The position numbers were made by a program, and so were the translations under genes. A stretch of 18,158 bases of DNA from CAZDDI01 sp964504195 (GTDB taxonomy: Bacteria > Chloroflexota > Anaerolineae > B4-G1 > SLSP01). Below, one piece after another: positions 6,135 through 12,522 of the stretch. Below the pieces are notes generated by a model, which saw only the letters and a list, made by a program, of their open reading frames with translations, was not told where the DNA came from and did not search any database. Location: NCBI GenBank assembly GCA_964504195.1, contig CAZDDI010000072.1, forward strand, positions 1 through 18,158, in the 5' to 3' direction. The first letter of the stretch is position 1; each line of letters begins with the position of its first letter.

Positions 6135-9082
6135 CACTCCTCCCCCCACAACCGACCCTGCTTGACCTCTTCCCTCGGCTCCCGGTGATGCGTCTCCGCC
6201 CAGCGCTGCGCGCGCAATTCCAAATCCCCCCGCGTGCCCAGCAGGCTGAGGAGCGCCTTGCGCTCGGCGCTCTCGCGGCCCAGGAGCTCCACCACGGCCT
6301 GGGCGACGGGCCACAGCTCCCCGCCCCGCGCGGCGATGAGGGCCGCGAGCTCGTCCTGGCGATCTTCCTGCCAGAGCAGGCACGCGGTATGGAGCACATC
6401 CACCAGCGGCACGGCCCCGCCCGCCGCGACCCGCTCCACAACGCGCGCGAGCTTGTCCGCCCGTTCTGTCGGGGTCAACAGCCGCAGCTTCCCCTTGATT
6501 TTGCCCACCAGCCCCAGCCGCTCCAGCAGCACTTTGAGATCCACCCCCACCGCCGTGCTGAGCAGCACCGCCTCGCCGTCCGGCACGTCCCACTCGCCGT
6601 AGCCCCAACGCCACAGCAGGTAGAACTGCGTGGGCTGGTCGAGCGGCGCTTTGGATTCCGCATAGCGTTCTTCGCCCACCGTCTCCGTCGCCACGCCGAG
6701 GATGCGCTCGATGGCGTAGGCGGCGACCTCGTGCCGCACCAGGTCGAGGAATTCGCTCACGCCCACCTGCCCGCCGTCGTAGCGCTCCACCCGCGCGTAG
6801 CGGCTGAAGACCGACAGCCCCGGCCCGATGGCGCTCATAAAGAAATCCGCCCCGCCGATGCCCGCCGCCCAGAACCGCTCCAGGTAGCGGCGAATGGTGG
6901 TGCGGAGGTCGGTCTGCAAGTCCTCAAGATAGCCGATGCTGGTTGCTGGAAGCTGGTTGCTGGATACTTCGCTTTCGCGCCTTTTCGCTGACTCGCTGAT
7001 TCGCCGATTCGCTGATTCGCCCTTCGCGCGTTTGCGGCACACCAGGTACACGGATGACGCCAGGGCGACGGCGCGGTAGGATTGGAGCCGCCGGCCCTCG
7101 GTGTTGAGCGGCCACGAGGCGGTAATCTGGAAGCCGGCGCGGATGAGGGCGCTCACCAGGGTCTCCCACGCACTGGATTGTTTGTGCGCGAACATGATGA
7201 CGGCCAGCCCATCATCGCGCAAGACGCGGTGCATCTCGGCGAAGGCCGTCGCCATCCCGTCCTCGTAGAACTGCTGCGCCGCCGCCTTCGTGCCGCCGTG
7301 ATAGATGGCCTCTTGCACCAGCTCCTCATCTTTGGGCGTGACCTCGGTGACGAAGGCTTCGGGGTAGTCGTCGCCGACGATGCGCTTGTGCCAGGGGTAG
7401 AAGTAGTCGCTGAGATCGGCGTAGGTCACGCTATCGTAATACGGCGGGTCGGTGATGACGGCATCGAACGTCCCGGCCCACTCCTCCGGCAGCCGCGCCG
7501 CCGAACCCAGGCGCACGGTGGCCGGGTGCATGGGGCTGGCGACCAGATTCGCAATCGAGAGCAGCAGCGCGTTCAACTGGCTCTCCCAACTGCCCGCACT
7601 GCCGCTAAAGGGGTTGATCTCCGAATAATCCCAGGTCATCTGAATATCGTGGCGCGCAAAGATCGAACTATTCTTGTTGGTGCCGGGATCCCAAATCGTC
7701 ATCACCGAACTGCGCGTGATGTAACGGCTGAGCAGCACCGAGAGGAACAACGCCATCGCCCGCGCATAATCCGCATCCTGCGTCGTCAGCAGCGCGCGCA
7801 CCTCGCGGATTTGCCGCCCCAATGTGACCAGCGCCAGCAGTTGCCGGGCATTGAACATCTGCCCCCACGTCTCCACGCCATAGAGCCGGATGCTCACGCT
7901 GCGCGCCCGCTCGTGCGGCGTCGGCTCGTCGGGAATCACCGAAAGCAGCCGCTCGAAGCCCCAGAAATCGAAGCCCTCCGCCTCAGCCTCGGCGAGCAGC
8001 GCCTCAGCCAGCGCGAAGGCGGCGCGGTCGGCCTCCGTCGCCGCGCGGAACTCGCGGCCCGTCTGCCCCGCGCGGTTGAGCACGACCACGAGCAAATGCT
8101 GGCCCATCAGCCCGGCGCGGCCCTGTTCCGCGATGCGCGCGCGCTCGGTAGGTGTGCCGCAGTAGGGACATTCCACCGTCGCCCCGCGCATCGTTCCCCG
8201 CTCCGGGTCAGAGGCCGTCGCCGCCGCGCCCGTCAGAATCTCCACCGTGTACGATTTGCGCTCCCGCTCCACCACCAGGCGATAGGCCACCGGCGGCGCA
8301 TCCGTGCAGAGCCAGCGCCGCTTGATGAGCGGCACTTCGCCGCCACAGTGCGCGCAGCGGATCGTCTTGGCCCAGAGATAGGCCACGGGCATTGCGCCAT
8401 CGGCATCTACCGGATAACATGCGCCAATCTCCGCCTGCGCCTGCGTCAACACCCACTCGGCCCAGGTGCGGACATCTTCGACGAGGGGGGCGGATTCGCG
8501 GGTAGGGGCGTCCATGCCGGGGAACGTACTGCGTAATGCGTACTGCGTAACGTCTGCCTGCGCTTCGCCATGCGCCATTCGCTGATTCGCTTTTTCGCCT
8601 TCTCGCTGCCTCGCTGACTCGCTGCCTCGCCCGTATTGCTGCGGATAGACGAGCGACGCCACCAGCGCCAGATACGCCACGGGGTTGAGGTCGAGCGCGA
8701 CGGCCTCGCAGCCCAGGCGGAGCGCCTCCAGCGGCATCGAGCCGCCGCCGGCGAAGGGATCGAGCACGCGGGGTGCGCGTCCAGAATGGGCGTTGCGGAT
8801 GATCTCGCGGGCGCGTTCCAGCAGCGCGGGATCGTTGGGCCACTCGTCGCTGCTCAGGGCCACCAGCAGCTGCGCCAGCGCCTTGCGGGTGGATTCGTCA
8901 GCGGCAGGGGCCTCGATGAGCGCCGCCAGCGTCATCGCGCGCGAGGCGGTCAGCGGTCGCCGGGCGAAGTACGGGTGCATCGCGTTCAGCGACCCGATCC
9001 CGCCGCCCTTCTGGGCGTGCTGGTTCAGCTCCGTGAGGGGGAGAACGTCTTCGATGTAGCGGTTAGAGTTTGTCACTTTCAT
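6134..9082 (-). CDS. DUF1156-family adenine-specific DNA methyltransferase with Zn-ribbon (COG1743-like)
   Basis: This 982-residue protein opens with a DUF1156-like region (LPLTELNQHA...MHPYFARRPLTASRA). It then has SAM motif I LDPFAGGGSMP (107-117) and catalytic motif IV TDPPYYDSVTYADL (544-557), the DPPY form used by amino-methyltransferases, usually N6-adenine. Cysteine pairs C243/C246 and C305/C308, with C259 nearby, form the zinc-ribbon expected between the motifs. It would methylate host DNA in a restriction-like defence system with the helicase and DUF499 ATPase. I chose ATG 9082, the conserved N-terminus starting 11 bases after the DUF262 stop; a longer frame to 9160 overlaps that gene. 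Two repeat-derived, low-complexity insertions are in frame (~151-186 and ~685-717), outside the motifs. The stop overlaps the NACHT start. Confidence 0.9.
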   Translation of the reverse strand: MKVTNSNRYIEDVLPLTELNQHAQKGGGIGSLNAMHPYFARRPLTASRAMTLAALIEAPAADESTRKALAQLLVALSSDEWPNDPALLERAREIIRNAHSGRAPRVLDPFAGGGSMPLEALRLGCEAVALDLNPVAYLALVASLVYPQQYGRGSESARQREGEKANQRMAHGEAQADVTQYALRSTFPGMDAPTRESAPLVEDVRTWAEWVLTQAQAEIGACYPVDADGAMPVAYLWAKTIRCAHCGGEVPLIKRRWLCTDAPPVAYRLVVERERKSYTVEILTGAAATASDPERGTMRGATVECPYCGTPTERARIAEQGRAGLMGQHLLVVVLNRAGQTGREFRAATEADRAAFALAEALLAEAEAEGFDFWGFERLLSVIPDEPTPHERARSVSIRLYGVETWGQMFNARQLLALVTLGRQIREVRALLTTQDADYARAMALFLSVLLSRYITRSSVMTIWDPGTNKNSSIFARHDIQMTWDYSEINPFSGSAGSWESQLNALLLSIANLVASPMHPATVRLGSAARLPEEWAGTFDAVITDPPYYDSVTYADLSDYFYPWHKRIVGDDYPEAFVTEVTPKDEELVQEAIYHGGTKAAAQQFYEDGMATAFAEMHRVLRDDGLAVIMFAHKQSSAWETLVSALIRAGFQITASWPLNTEGRRLQSYRAVALASSVYLVCRKRAKGESANRRISESAKRRESEVSSNQLPATSIGYLEDLQTDLRTTIRRYLERFWAAGIGGADFFMSAIGPGLSVFSRYARVERYDGGQVGVSEFLDLVRHEVAAYAIERILGVATETVGEERYAESKAPLDQPTQFYLLWRWGYGEWDVPDGEAVLLSTAVGVDLKVLLERLGLVGKIKGKLRLLTPTERADKLARVVERVAAGGAVPLVDVLHTACLLWQEDRQDELAALIAARGGELWPVAQAVVELLGRESAERKALLSLLGTRGDLELRAQRWAETHHREPREEVKQGRLWGEE
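6938..7035. repeat. Dispersed short-repeat insertion A inside the methyltransferase gene
   Basis: On the coding strand this block has five tandem 8-base units of the form GCGAATCA (variants GCGAATCG, GCGAGTCA, GCGAAAAG) followed by two copies of CCAGCAACCAGCTTCC-like sequence. It encodes a low-complexity stretch, ESANRRISESAKRRESE, followed by SSNQLPATS. The units look like the dispersed spacer repeats elsewhere in such genomes and not like a protein domain. The 8-base unit has no stop codon in any forward frame, which would help the gene tolerate the insertion. Confidence 0.75.
8526..8632. repeat. Dispersed short-repeat insertion B inside the methyltransferase gene
   Basis: This is a second block of the same type. 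On the coding strand it has about seven 8-base units ending in GCGAG or GCGAA (for example TCAGCGAG, GCAGCGAG, TCAGCGAA), then GCATGGCGAAGC and two alternating copies of TTACGCAGTACGCA. It encodes GSESARQREGEKANQRMAHG, then EAQADVTQYALRS. It lies between SAM motif I and the first zinc-ribbon cysteines. Both blocks are in frame. Confidence 0.75.
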
Positions 9083-9093
9083 CCACTCGTTTT

Positions 9094-10857
9094 CTAACAA
9101 TAACCGCGTAACTTGTCTAGCACTTCTTGGTGGTTCGCCCTTAATGCCTCTAAATCCCATCGCTCGACTTGCATGACACGCAACGAGTTGGGAAATAATT
9201 CCACACTGTCCTTAAAATATCGACTTTTCTTGTCAGAAAAATCCAAACGTCCTTGCGAACTGTTCTTTCGCCGACTCAGCAAAATCAAATTTCCCAACCG
9301 ATGGGTCCAAACCTCCCGCTCCTCTTCGGTGAAATCTTTGCACCATTGACTTTCAGGAGTTGGCGTTTGAGGAAGTACATGCTCCACGGATAACCAGCCT
9401 TGCCGTTGTAGGCGTGCATCAGCACTGGCGTAAAGGACATCCAGTTTGAACAAAATATAGCGAGCAAAACGCCGTGAATAAATATCATCTTCTTCAAGTA
9501 TTTGAAAAAACCTTTTGCGATCATACTCGAAAACGTCCGCATCAAGTAAAATTTCTACTTGCTGTTCTTTCCTTAAATCGGTATGTGTCTTTAACGTATC
9601 AATCAACGCAGTGATTTGATTCATTCCGCGAATGCGATCCGTAGGTGTCTGATAGGTAATCCAATCACCGCAGAATTTATTCTCCAGCTTGCGCAGAAAT
9701 GCTTGAATGCGATATTCTCCAAACACTTCACGATAATGCAGGAGCGGCGGAAGCCAAAAATCGGCGAGAGCTGTTTCGCCTAGCAAGGTAATGAGATTAT
9801 CAAATCGCCACGATTTTTCTAGCTGGTAATGGTTGCCATTGAAGATGTCCTGATAATGTCGATGGTAACGTTCAATAAATTCGAACGTTTCTAGGCCGGG
9901 AGTAAGTAATGGAGGCGTATCAATATAAACACGGCGTTGCTTGTCAAATACCTTGGGCTGATAGATATTGTCCTCGAATTCTTGAAGCAAGCTCAAGCGT
10001 GCCTTGTCTTTAACCAACACAGAACGTACATGCGAAAGAAAAACATCGAAGTCGTCTCCCAACTCTCCCTCTAATTCCTCCCAGTATTTGGCCCACTTTC
10101 GACGCACGGCATCGCTGGCTTCTTTTTCATTCAAAGCACGGAGGTTGATGGTTTTAAGAATATCACTACCCCGCAACTTCATTCCTCTGTCGTTAAGCAC
10201 AGTAAACATGCGGAAAGCATCGTCCAGACTTGGAGAAGATACATACACCAAAAGTACATTGTTAAGAAAAAAATCAAAGAAATCCTCTAAATCAAAGTCC
10301 TCTGTTTCAGTGAAGTAACGTCGAATTTCCAGCACGGCATTGGCCAGATTACGTACAGAGATATCATCTGCGTTTTGCGCAGCTTTAAGACCTTCATCAT
10401 TCTGAGTGCCAGAATCAGCCTTGATGTATTCATTTATGAATTCTTGAACTTCATCGCGAATGTCATAAACAATACGCATCTGCTCAGGAATTCGCTTAAA
10501 ACGGTTTGCTTCCTTATAGATCATATCACGGCAGCTCTTTTTGAGCTCCTCATTCCGGGTCAGATCTCGACCTACAGCGTGAATTAGGAGACATGTGGTA
10601 AGACGCTGTTGCCCATCCAACAGATCGTACTCGACAATACCATTACTTTCACGTTTTTGCAGAACAATGGATCCAAGAAAGTATTCACTATCAGGACGAC
10701 TCATTCCCCATTGCGCCACATCGTCTAACAATTCGTTGACCTGATCCAGCCCCCAGACATAAGGTCGCTGGTAATCAGGTACACGATACCACCATTCAAA
10801 AGCATCACGGATTAGAATCTTGTTGCTCTCAATTTCGTTGCTCAAGTTTTCCCTCAT
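9094..10857 (-). CDS. DUF262-DUF1524 nuclease (GmrSD-like, single chain)
   Basis: The 587-residue product has the DUF262 signature VPDYQRPYVW (26-35) and DGQQRLTT (81-88), which form the ParB/sulfiredoxin-like nucleotide-binding fold of GmrS. At its C-terminus is a DUF1524 HNH-type nuclease: H493 in EHVLPQTP, H519 in THRLGNLILL and N532 in SRRKNSSQG. One-chain GmrSD proteins are type IV restriction enzymes that cut modified phage DNA using NTP; BrxU is a characterised example. All expected catalytic residues appear present and the length is typical. ATG 10857 has no good Shine-Dalgarno and sits inside a 20-codon reading frame (10891-10829) that does have one, so translation may depend on coupling. 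Composition is intermediate between the GC-rich genes and the AT-rich NACHT gene. It is followed 11 bases later by the methyltransferase. Confidence 0.9.
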   Translation of the reverse strand: MRENLSNEIESNKILIRDAFEWWYRVPDYQRPYVWGLDQVNELLDDVAQWGMSRPDSEYFLGSIVLQKRESNGIVEYDLLDGQQRLTTCLLIHAVGRDLTRNEELKKSCRDMIYKEANRFKRIPEQMRIVYDIRDEVQEFINEYIKADSGTQNDEGLKAAQNADDISVRNLANAVLEIRRYFTETEDFDLEDFFDFFLNNVLLVYVSSPSLDDAFRMFTVLNDRGMKLRGSDILKTINLRALNEKEASDAVRRKWAKYWEELEGELGDDFDVFLSHVRSVLVKDKARLSLLQEFEDNIYQPKVFDKQRRVYIDTPPLLTPGLETFEFIERYHRHYQDIFNGNHYQLEKSWRFDNLITLLGETALADFWLPPLLHYREVFGEYRIQAFLRKLENKFCGDWITYQTPTDRIRGMNQITALIDTLKTHTDLRKEQQVEILLDADVFEYDRKRFFQILEEDDIYSRRFARYILFKLDVLYASADARLQRQGWLSVEHVLPQTPTPESQWCKDFTEEEREVWTHRLGNLILLSRRKNSSQGRLDFSDKKSRYFKDSVELFPNSLRVMQVERWDLEALRANHQEVLDKLRGYC

Positions 10858-10891
10858 TTTTGCGACCCAAATTGGGTTCTTGGTCAGCCAT
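10829..10891 (-). other. Small leader-like ORF overlapping the start of the DUF262 gene
   Basis: ATG 10891-10889 is preceded by AAGGTGAT, a near-ideal Shine-Dalgarno at good spacing. It opens a 20-codon frame (MADQEPNLGRKNEGKLEQRN) ending in TGA at 10831-10829. The DUF262 ATG (10857) lies within it in another frame and lacks a comparable ribosome site. It may be a coupling leader peptide or chance. No family similarity is recognised. Confidence 0.4.
10865..10877. repeat. Palindrome just upstream of the DUF262 start
   Basis: ACCCAA-A-TTGGGT is a perfect 6-base inverted repeat around one base, ending 8 bases before the DUF262 ATG. It could be an operator or a small mRNA stem over the translation start. 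It may also be chance. Confidence 0.4.
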
Positions 10892-10897
10892 TATCAC

Positions 10898-10932
10898 CTT
10901 GCGGCTTTGCGCCCTTGCGTCTTAGCGTTAAG
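10898..10932. repeat. Dispersed CTTTGCGCCCTTGCGT-type spacer repeat
   Basis: The spacer between the protease and DUF262 genes consists largely of a run built from short TTGCG / TTAGCG units, with GCTTTGCGCCCTTGCGT at its core. A related core, ACTTTGCGCCCTGGCGT, is at 311-327 before the antitoxin gene. It resembles a family of simple interspersed repeats. No promoter is recognised here with confidence. Confidence 0.5.
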
Positions 10933-10951
10933 TTTTTACTCCATGCAGGCA

Positions 10952-11332
10952 CTATTTTAGTAGCTGTAACAGCAACGCCGGCCCATCCAGCGTCAGGCGC
11001 AGGCGATTGAGCACATCACGGCCTATCACAACCTCGTCACCCATATCATCGCCCACCACATAGACGCCCGGCAACACCACACCGCCAATGCTGACATCCA
11101 CCAGGTAGAGAAAAACAATGCGCCGCTCTCCCCACTGACTGCGCAAGCCAACCTCAAAGACCCGCCGCGCGCCGATGGCCCGCAAGTGCTTGAGTGGAAT
11201 CAATGTAGCATCCGCGCCGGTATCCACCACACCGGGCAAAGTGACGCGCTCTCCTGTGACCGCAACCATCAGCATTACATCACACACTGGCATGGGCGGC
11301 TCAAAGGCTGTAGCGTAAGAGAAGGTCGTCAT
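10952..11332 (-). CDS. Retropepsin-like aspartic protease
   Basis: This 126-residue protein carries the aspartic protease signature VVDTGADATLIP (35-46) with catalytic D37. A second hallmark, VVIGRDVLNRLRL (101-113), matches the I-G-R-D/N-x-L motif of single-domain retropepsins, which act as homodimers. It has no signal peptide or membrane segment, so a cytoplasmic role is likely; the substrate is unknown. I chose ATG 11332 because it overlaps the upstream stop as ATGA and has GAGG ahead of it; a longer frame to 11371 would overlap further. The overlap indicates translational coupling to the RHH/DUF5678 protein. That kind of pair recurs in environmental bacteria and archaea and may be TA-like or a regulated proteolysis unit, with the neighbour as a plausible substrate. 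Confidence 0.85.
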   Translation of the reverse strand: MTTFSYATAFEPPMPVCDVMLMVAVTGERVTLPGVVDTGADATLIPLKHLRAIGARRVFEVGLRSQWGERRIVFLYLVDVSIGGVVLPGVYVVGDDMGDEVVIGRDVLNRLRLTLDGPALLLQLLK

Positions 11333-11706
11333 GGTATAGCCTCGAGGCGCTCTATCCGCCCACCGCGCCATTGCACATCGCGGCGGGGGCCAGGTTTCAC
11401 TGGCGCAATCAAGACCGGCGCAGCGCCAAAACGCTCCCGCACGCGCTGTTCCAGCCGTTGCACATCTTCATCCGTATCCACCACCTTGCCGCGATAGAGC
11501 GCGATATGGCGCCCGGCGTATTGCATCATCAAGGTATCATGCAAAGCCCAAAAGGTCTCCGTCTCTACATGCAGCGCTTCCTGTTCCAACGCATCCAGAT
11601 AAGCCTGCACCGCTGTTTCTAGTATCTGCTCCATAGGTTGCGTGCGCTCCGTTGCCACCCGTTGCAACCGGTCGAGCAAGCGCGGTTCGCGCAATTCCAC
11701 TGTCAT
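11329..11706 (-). CDS. Ribbon-helix-helix-like protein with DUF5678 domain
   Basis: The 125-residue product has an N-terminal ~45 residues resembling a short ribbon-helix-helix DNA-binding domain (MTVELREPRLLDRLQRVATE, then a helix to ~44). A DUF5678 domain at ~52-102 is recognised by the pattern FWALHDTLMMQYAGRHIALY and GKVVDTDEDVQRL...RFGAAPVLI. The function of DUF5678 is unknown to me. The start is fixed by AAGGAGG just ahead of ATG 11706; the longer frame to 11790 runs into the PIN gene. The stop overlaps the protease start by four bases. The RHH end suggests autoregulation of the pair, as in toxin-antitoxin operons, but no operator palindrome was identified in the 22-base gap after the PIN gene. 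Confidence 0.8.
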   Translation of the reverse strand: MTVELREPRLLDRLQRVATERTQPMEQILETAVQAYLDALEQEALHVETETFWALHDTLMMQYAGRHIALYRGKVVDTDEDVQRLEQRVRERFGAAPVLIAPVKPGPRRDVQWRGGRIERLEAIP

Positions 11707-11728
11707 CTCGACCCTCCTTGTTTTCAAT

Positions 11729-12184
11729 TTACTCCCACTCTTCCAACAGGATGATCTCCAGTTCCTTAACCTGCCGCAACCGCAGATCATTGGTCACGAA
11801 AGCCCGCGCGCCGCTCACCAACGCCGTCGCCAGGTGGATGGCATCCGGCGTGGGGATGCCATAACGCGCCCGCAGGTCGGCCATCGTTTCCATCACCGCC
11901 ACGTCTGCATCCAGCAAGGTCAGGTTGGGGAAGCGGGTCAACACATCCCGGTAACGCAACAGCAAATCGGCGTGAGCGGCTTTCTTAACTCCGGTGAGGA
12001 TCTCACCCAGCGCCAGCACCGAGGCGATGCCCTGGCAACGCCCCACTTCCAATGTGCGAAAGACCGCTTGCGCCCGCGCTCCATACTGGGGATGACGTTC
12101 GAACGCATAGATGAAGACCACCGTATCCAACGCCACCCGCTCGACCTCGGCCAGGTGCGCCGCTAGTTGTGTTAGCGTTCCCAT
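11729..12184 (-). CDS. PIN-domain toxin paired with AbrB-type antitoxin (VapC-like)
   Basis: The 151-residue PIN-domain protein has D20 in ALDTVVFIYAFE, E61 in ALGEILTGV, D114 in PTPDAIHLATAL and D133 in FVTNDLRL, the complete acidic set for a metal-dependent ribonuclease. I chose ATG 12184 because AAGGAG lies at good spacing before it. It begins 13 bases before the end of the AbrB-like gene, so the two are translationally coupled. A longer frame to 12235 lies inside the antitoxin gene. It likely acts as the growth-inhibiting toxin held by the AbrB protein. It is more distant from the plus-strand PIN protein at 732-1178 than a recent duplicate would be; the two share only the fold motifs. Its RNA target is unknown. 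Confidence 0.9.
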   Translation of the reverse strand: MGTLTQLAAHLAEVERVALDTVVFIYAFERHPQYGARAQAVFRTLEVGRCQGIASVLALGEILTGVKKAAHADLLLRYRDVLTRFPNLTLLDADVAVMETMADLRARYGIPTPDAIHLATALVSGARAFVTNDLRLRQVKELEIILLEEWE

Positions 12185-12417
12185 GCGGCCCGCTCCTTCG
12201 CCAGCACGGCCTCGCCGCCGCCCAACTGCATCCACTCGGCTGCCCCCAGACCATAGATATACTCTGTCCAGTTCTCCGGCTCCGGCAGCAGGCGCACGCC
12301 CTCTTCTTCCACCACGACGACCACCCGTCCGCCAGGCTTGATGCCCAACGCCTCGCGCGCCTCCTTGGGCAATACCATCTGGTTCCGCTCACTCAGTTTT
12401 ACCAATACGACGCTCAC
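12172..12417 (-). CDS. AbrB/SpoVT-family antitoxin (VapB-like)
   Basis: An 81-residue protein with a swapped-hairpin AbrB DNA-binding domain at residues ~5-45. The pattern VKLSERNQMVLPKEAREALG, then KPGGRVVVVVEEEGVRLLP, is the classic sequence. The C-terminal ~35 residues would mask the PIN toxin active site. The start is a GTG (12417-12415) with GGAGG (12428-12424) upstream; the nearby ATG at 12431 is in another frame and closes after five codons. The gene overlaps the PIN gene by 13 bases. It probably represses its own operon by binding the palindrome at 12436-12460. Assignment of the family is firm; the antitoxin role rests on the gene pair. Confidence 0.9.
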   Translation of the reverse strand: MSVVLVKLSERNQMVLPKEAREALGIKPGGRVVVVVEEEGVRLLPEPENWTEYIYGLGAAEWMQLGGGEAVLAKERAAWER

Positions 12418-12435
12418 AGCTCAACCTCCATAACG

Positions 12436-12478
12436 CTTTGTAAAACACTGTTTTACAAAGTATAACACAATTTTACAA
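12436..12478 (-). promoter_or_regulatory. Operator/promoter region of the AbrB-PIN pair with three half-sites
   Basis: CTTTGTAAAAC (12436-12446) and GTTTTACAAAG (12450-12460) form a perfect 11-base inverted repeat around ACT. A third half-site, TTTTACAA, is at 12471-12478. A TATACT -10-like box lies on the minus strand at 12464-12459, between the palindrome and the third half-site; no strong -35 is seen. The palindrome starts only 4 bases beyond the Shine-Dalgarno side of the leader, which fits autorepression by the AbrB protein. Confidence 0.8.
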
Positions 12479-12522
12479 GATAAACCATGCGCTGTGTCTT
12501 TTGGGTATAGGACAAATTCTCT

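Noticed and set aside
6135..6614. Upstream extension of the NACHT reading frame by 160 codons
   Set aside because: It lies wholly inside the methyltransferase gene in another frame. Its product is low-complexity Gly/Ala/Arg sequence typical of GC-rich shadow frames, and the ATG at 6134 has a good ribosome site.
7082..8536. 484-codon plus-strand open frame opposite the methyltransferase
   Set aside because: The product is Arg/His/Gln-rich without any domain, is antisense to clear methyltransferase motifs, and arises from GC-rich codon structure.
6968..8632. Short tandem units as a possible CRISPR array
   Set aside because: The units are 8 bases with no unique spacers between them, and they are translated in frame within a gene.
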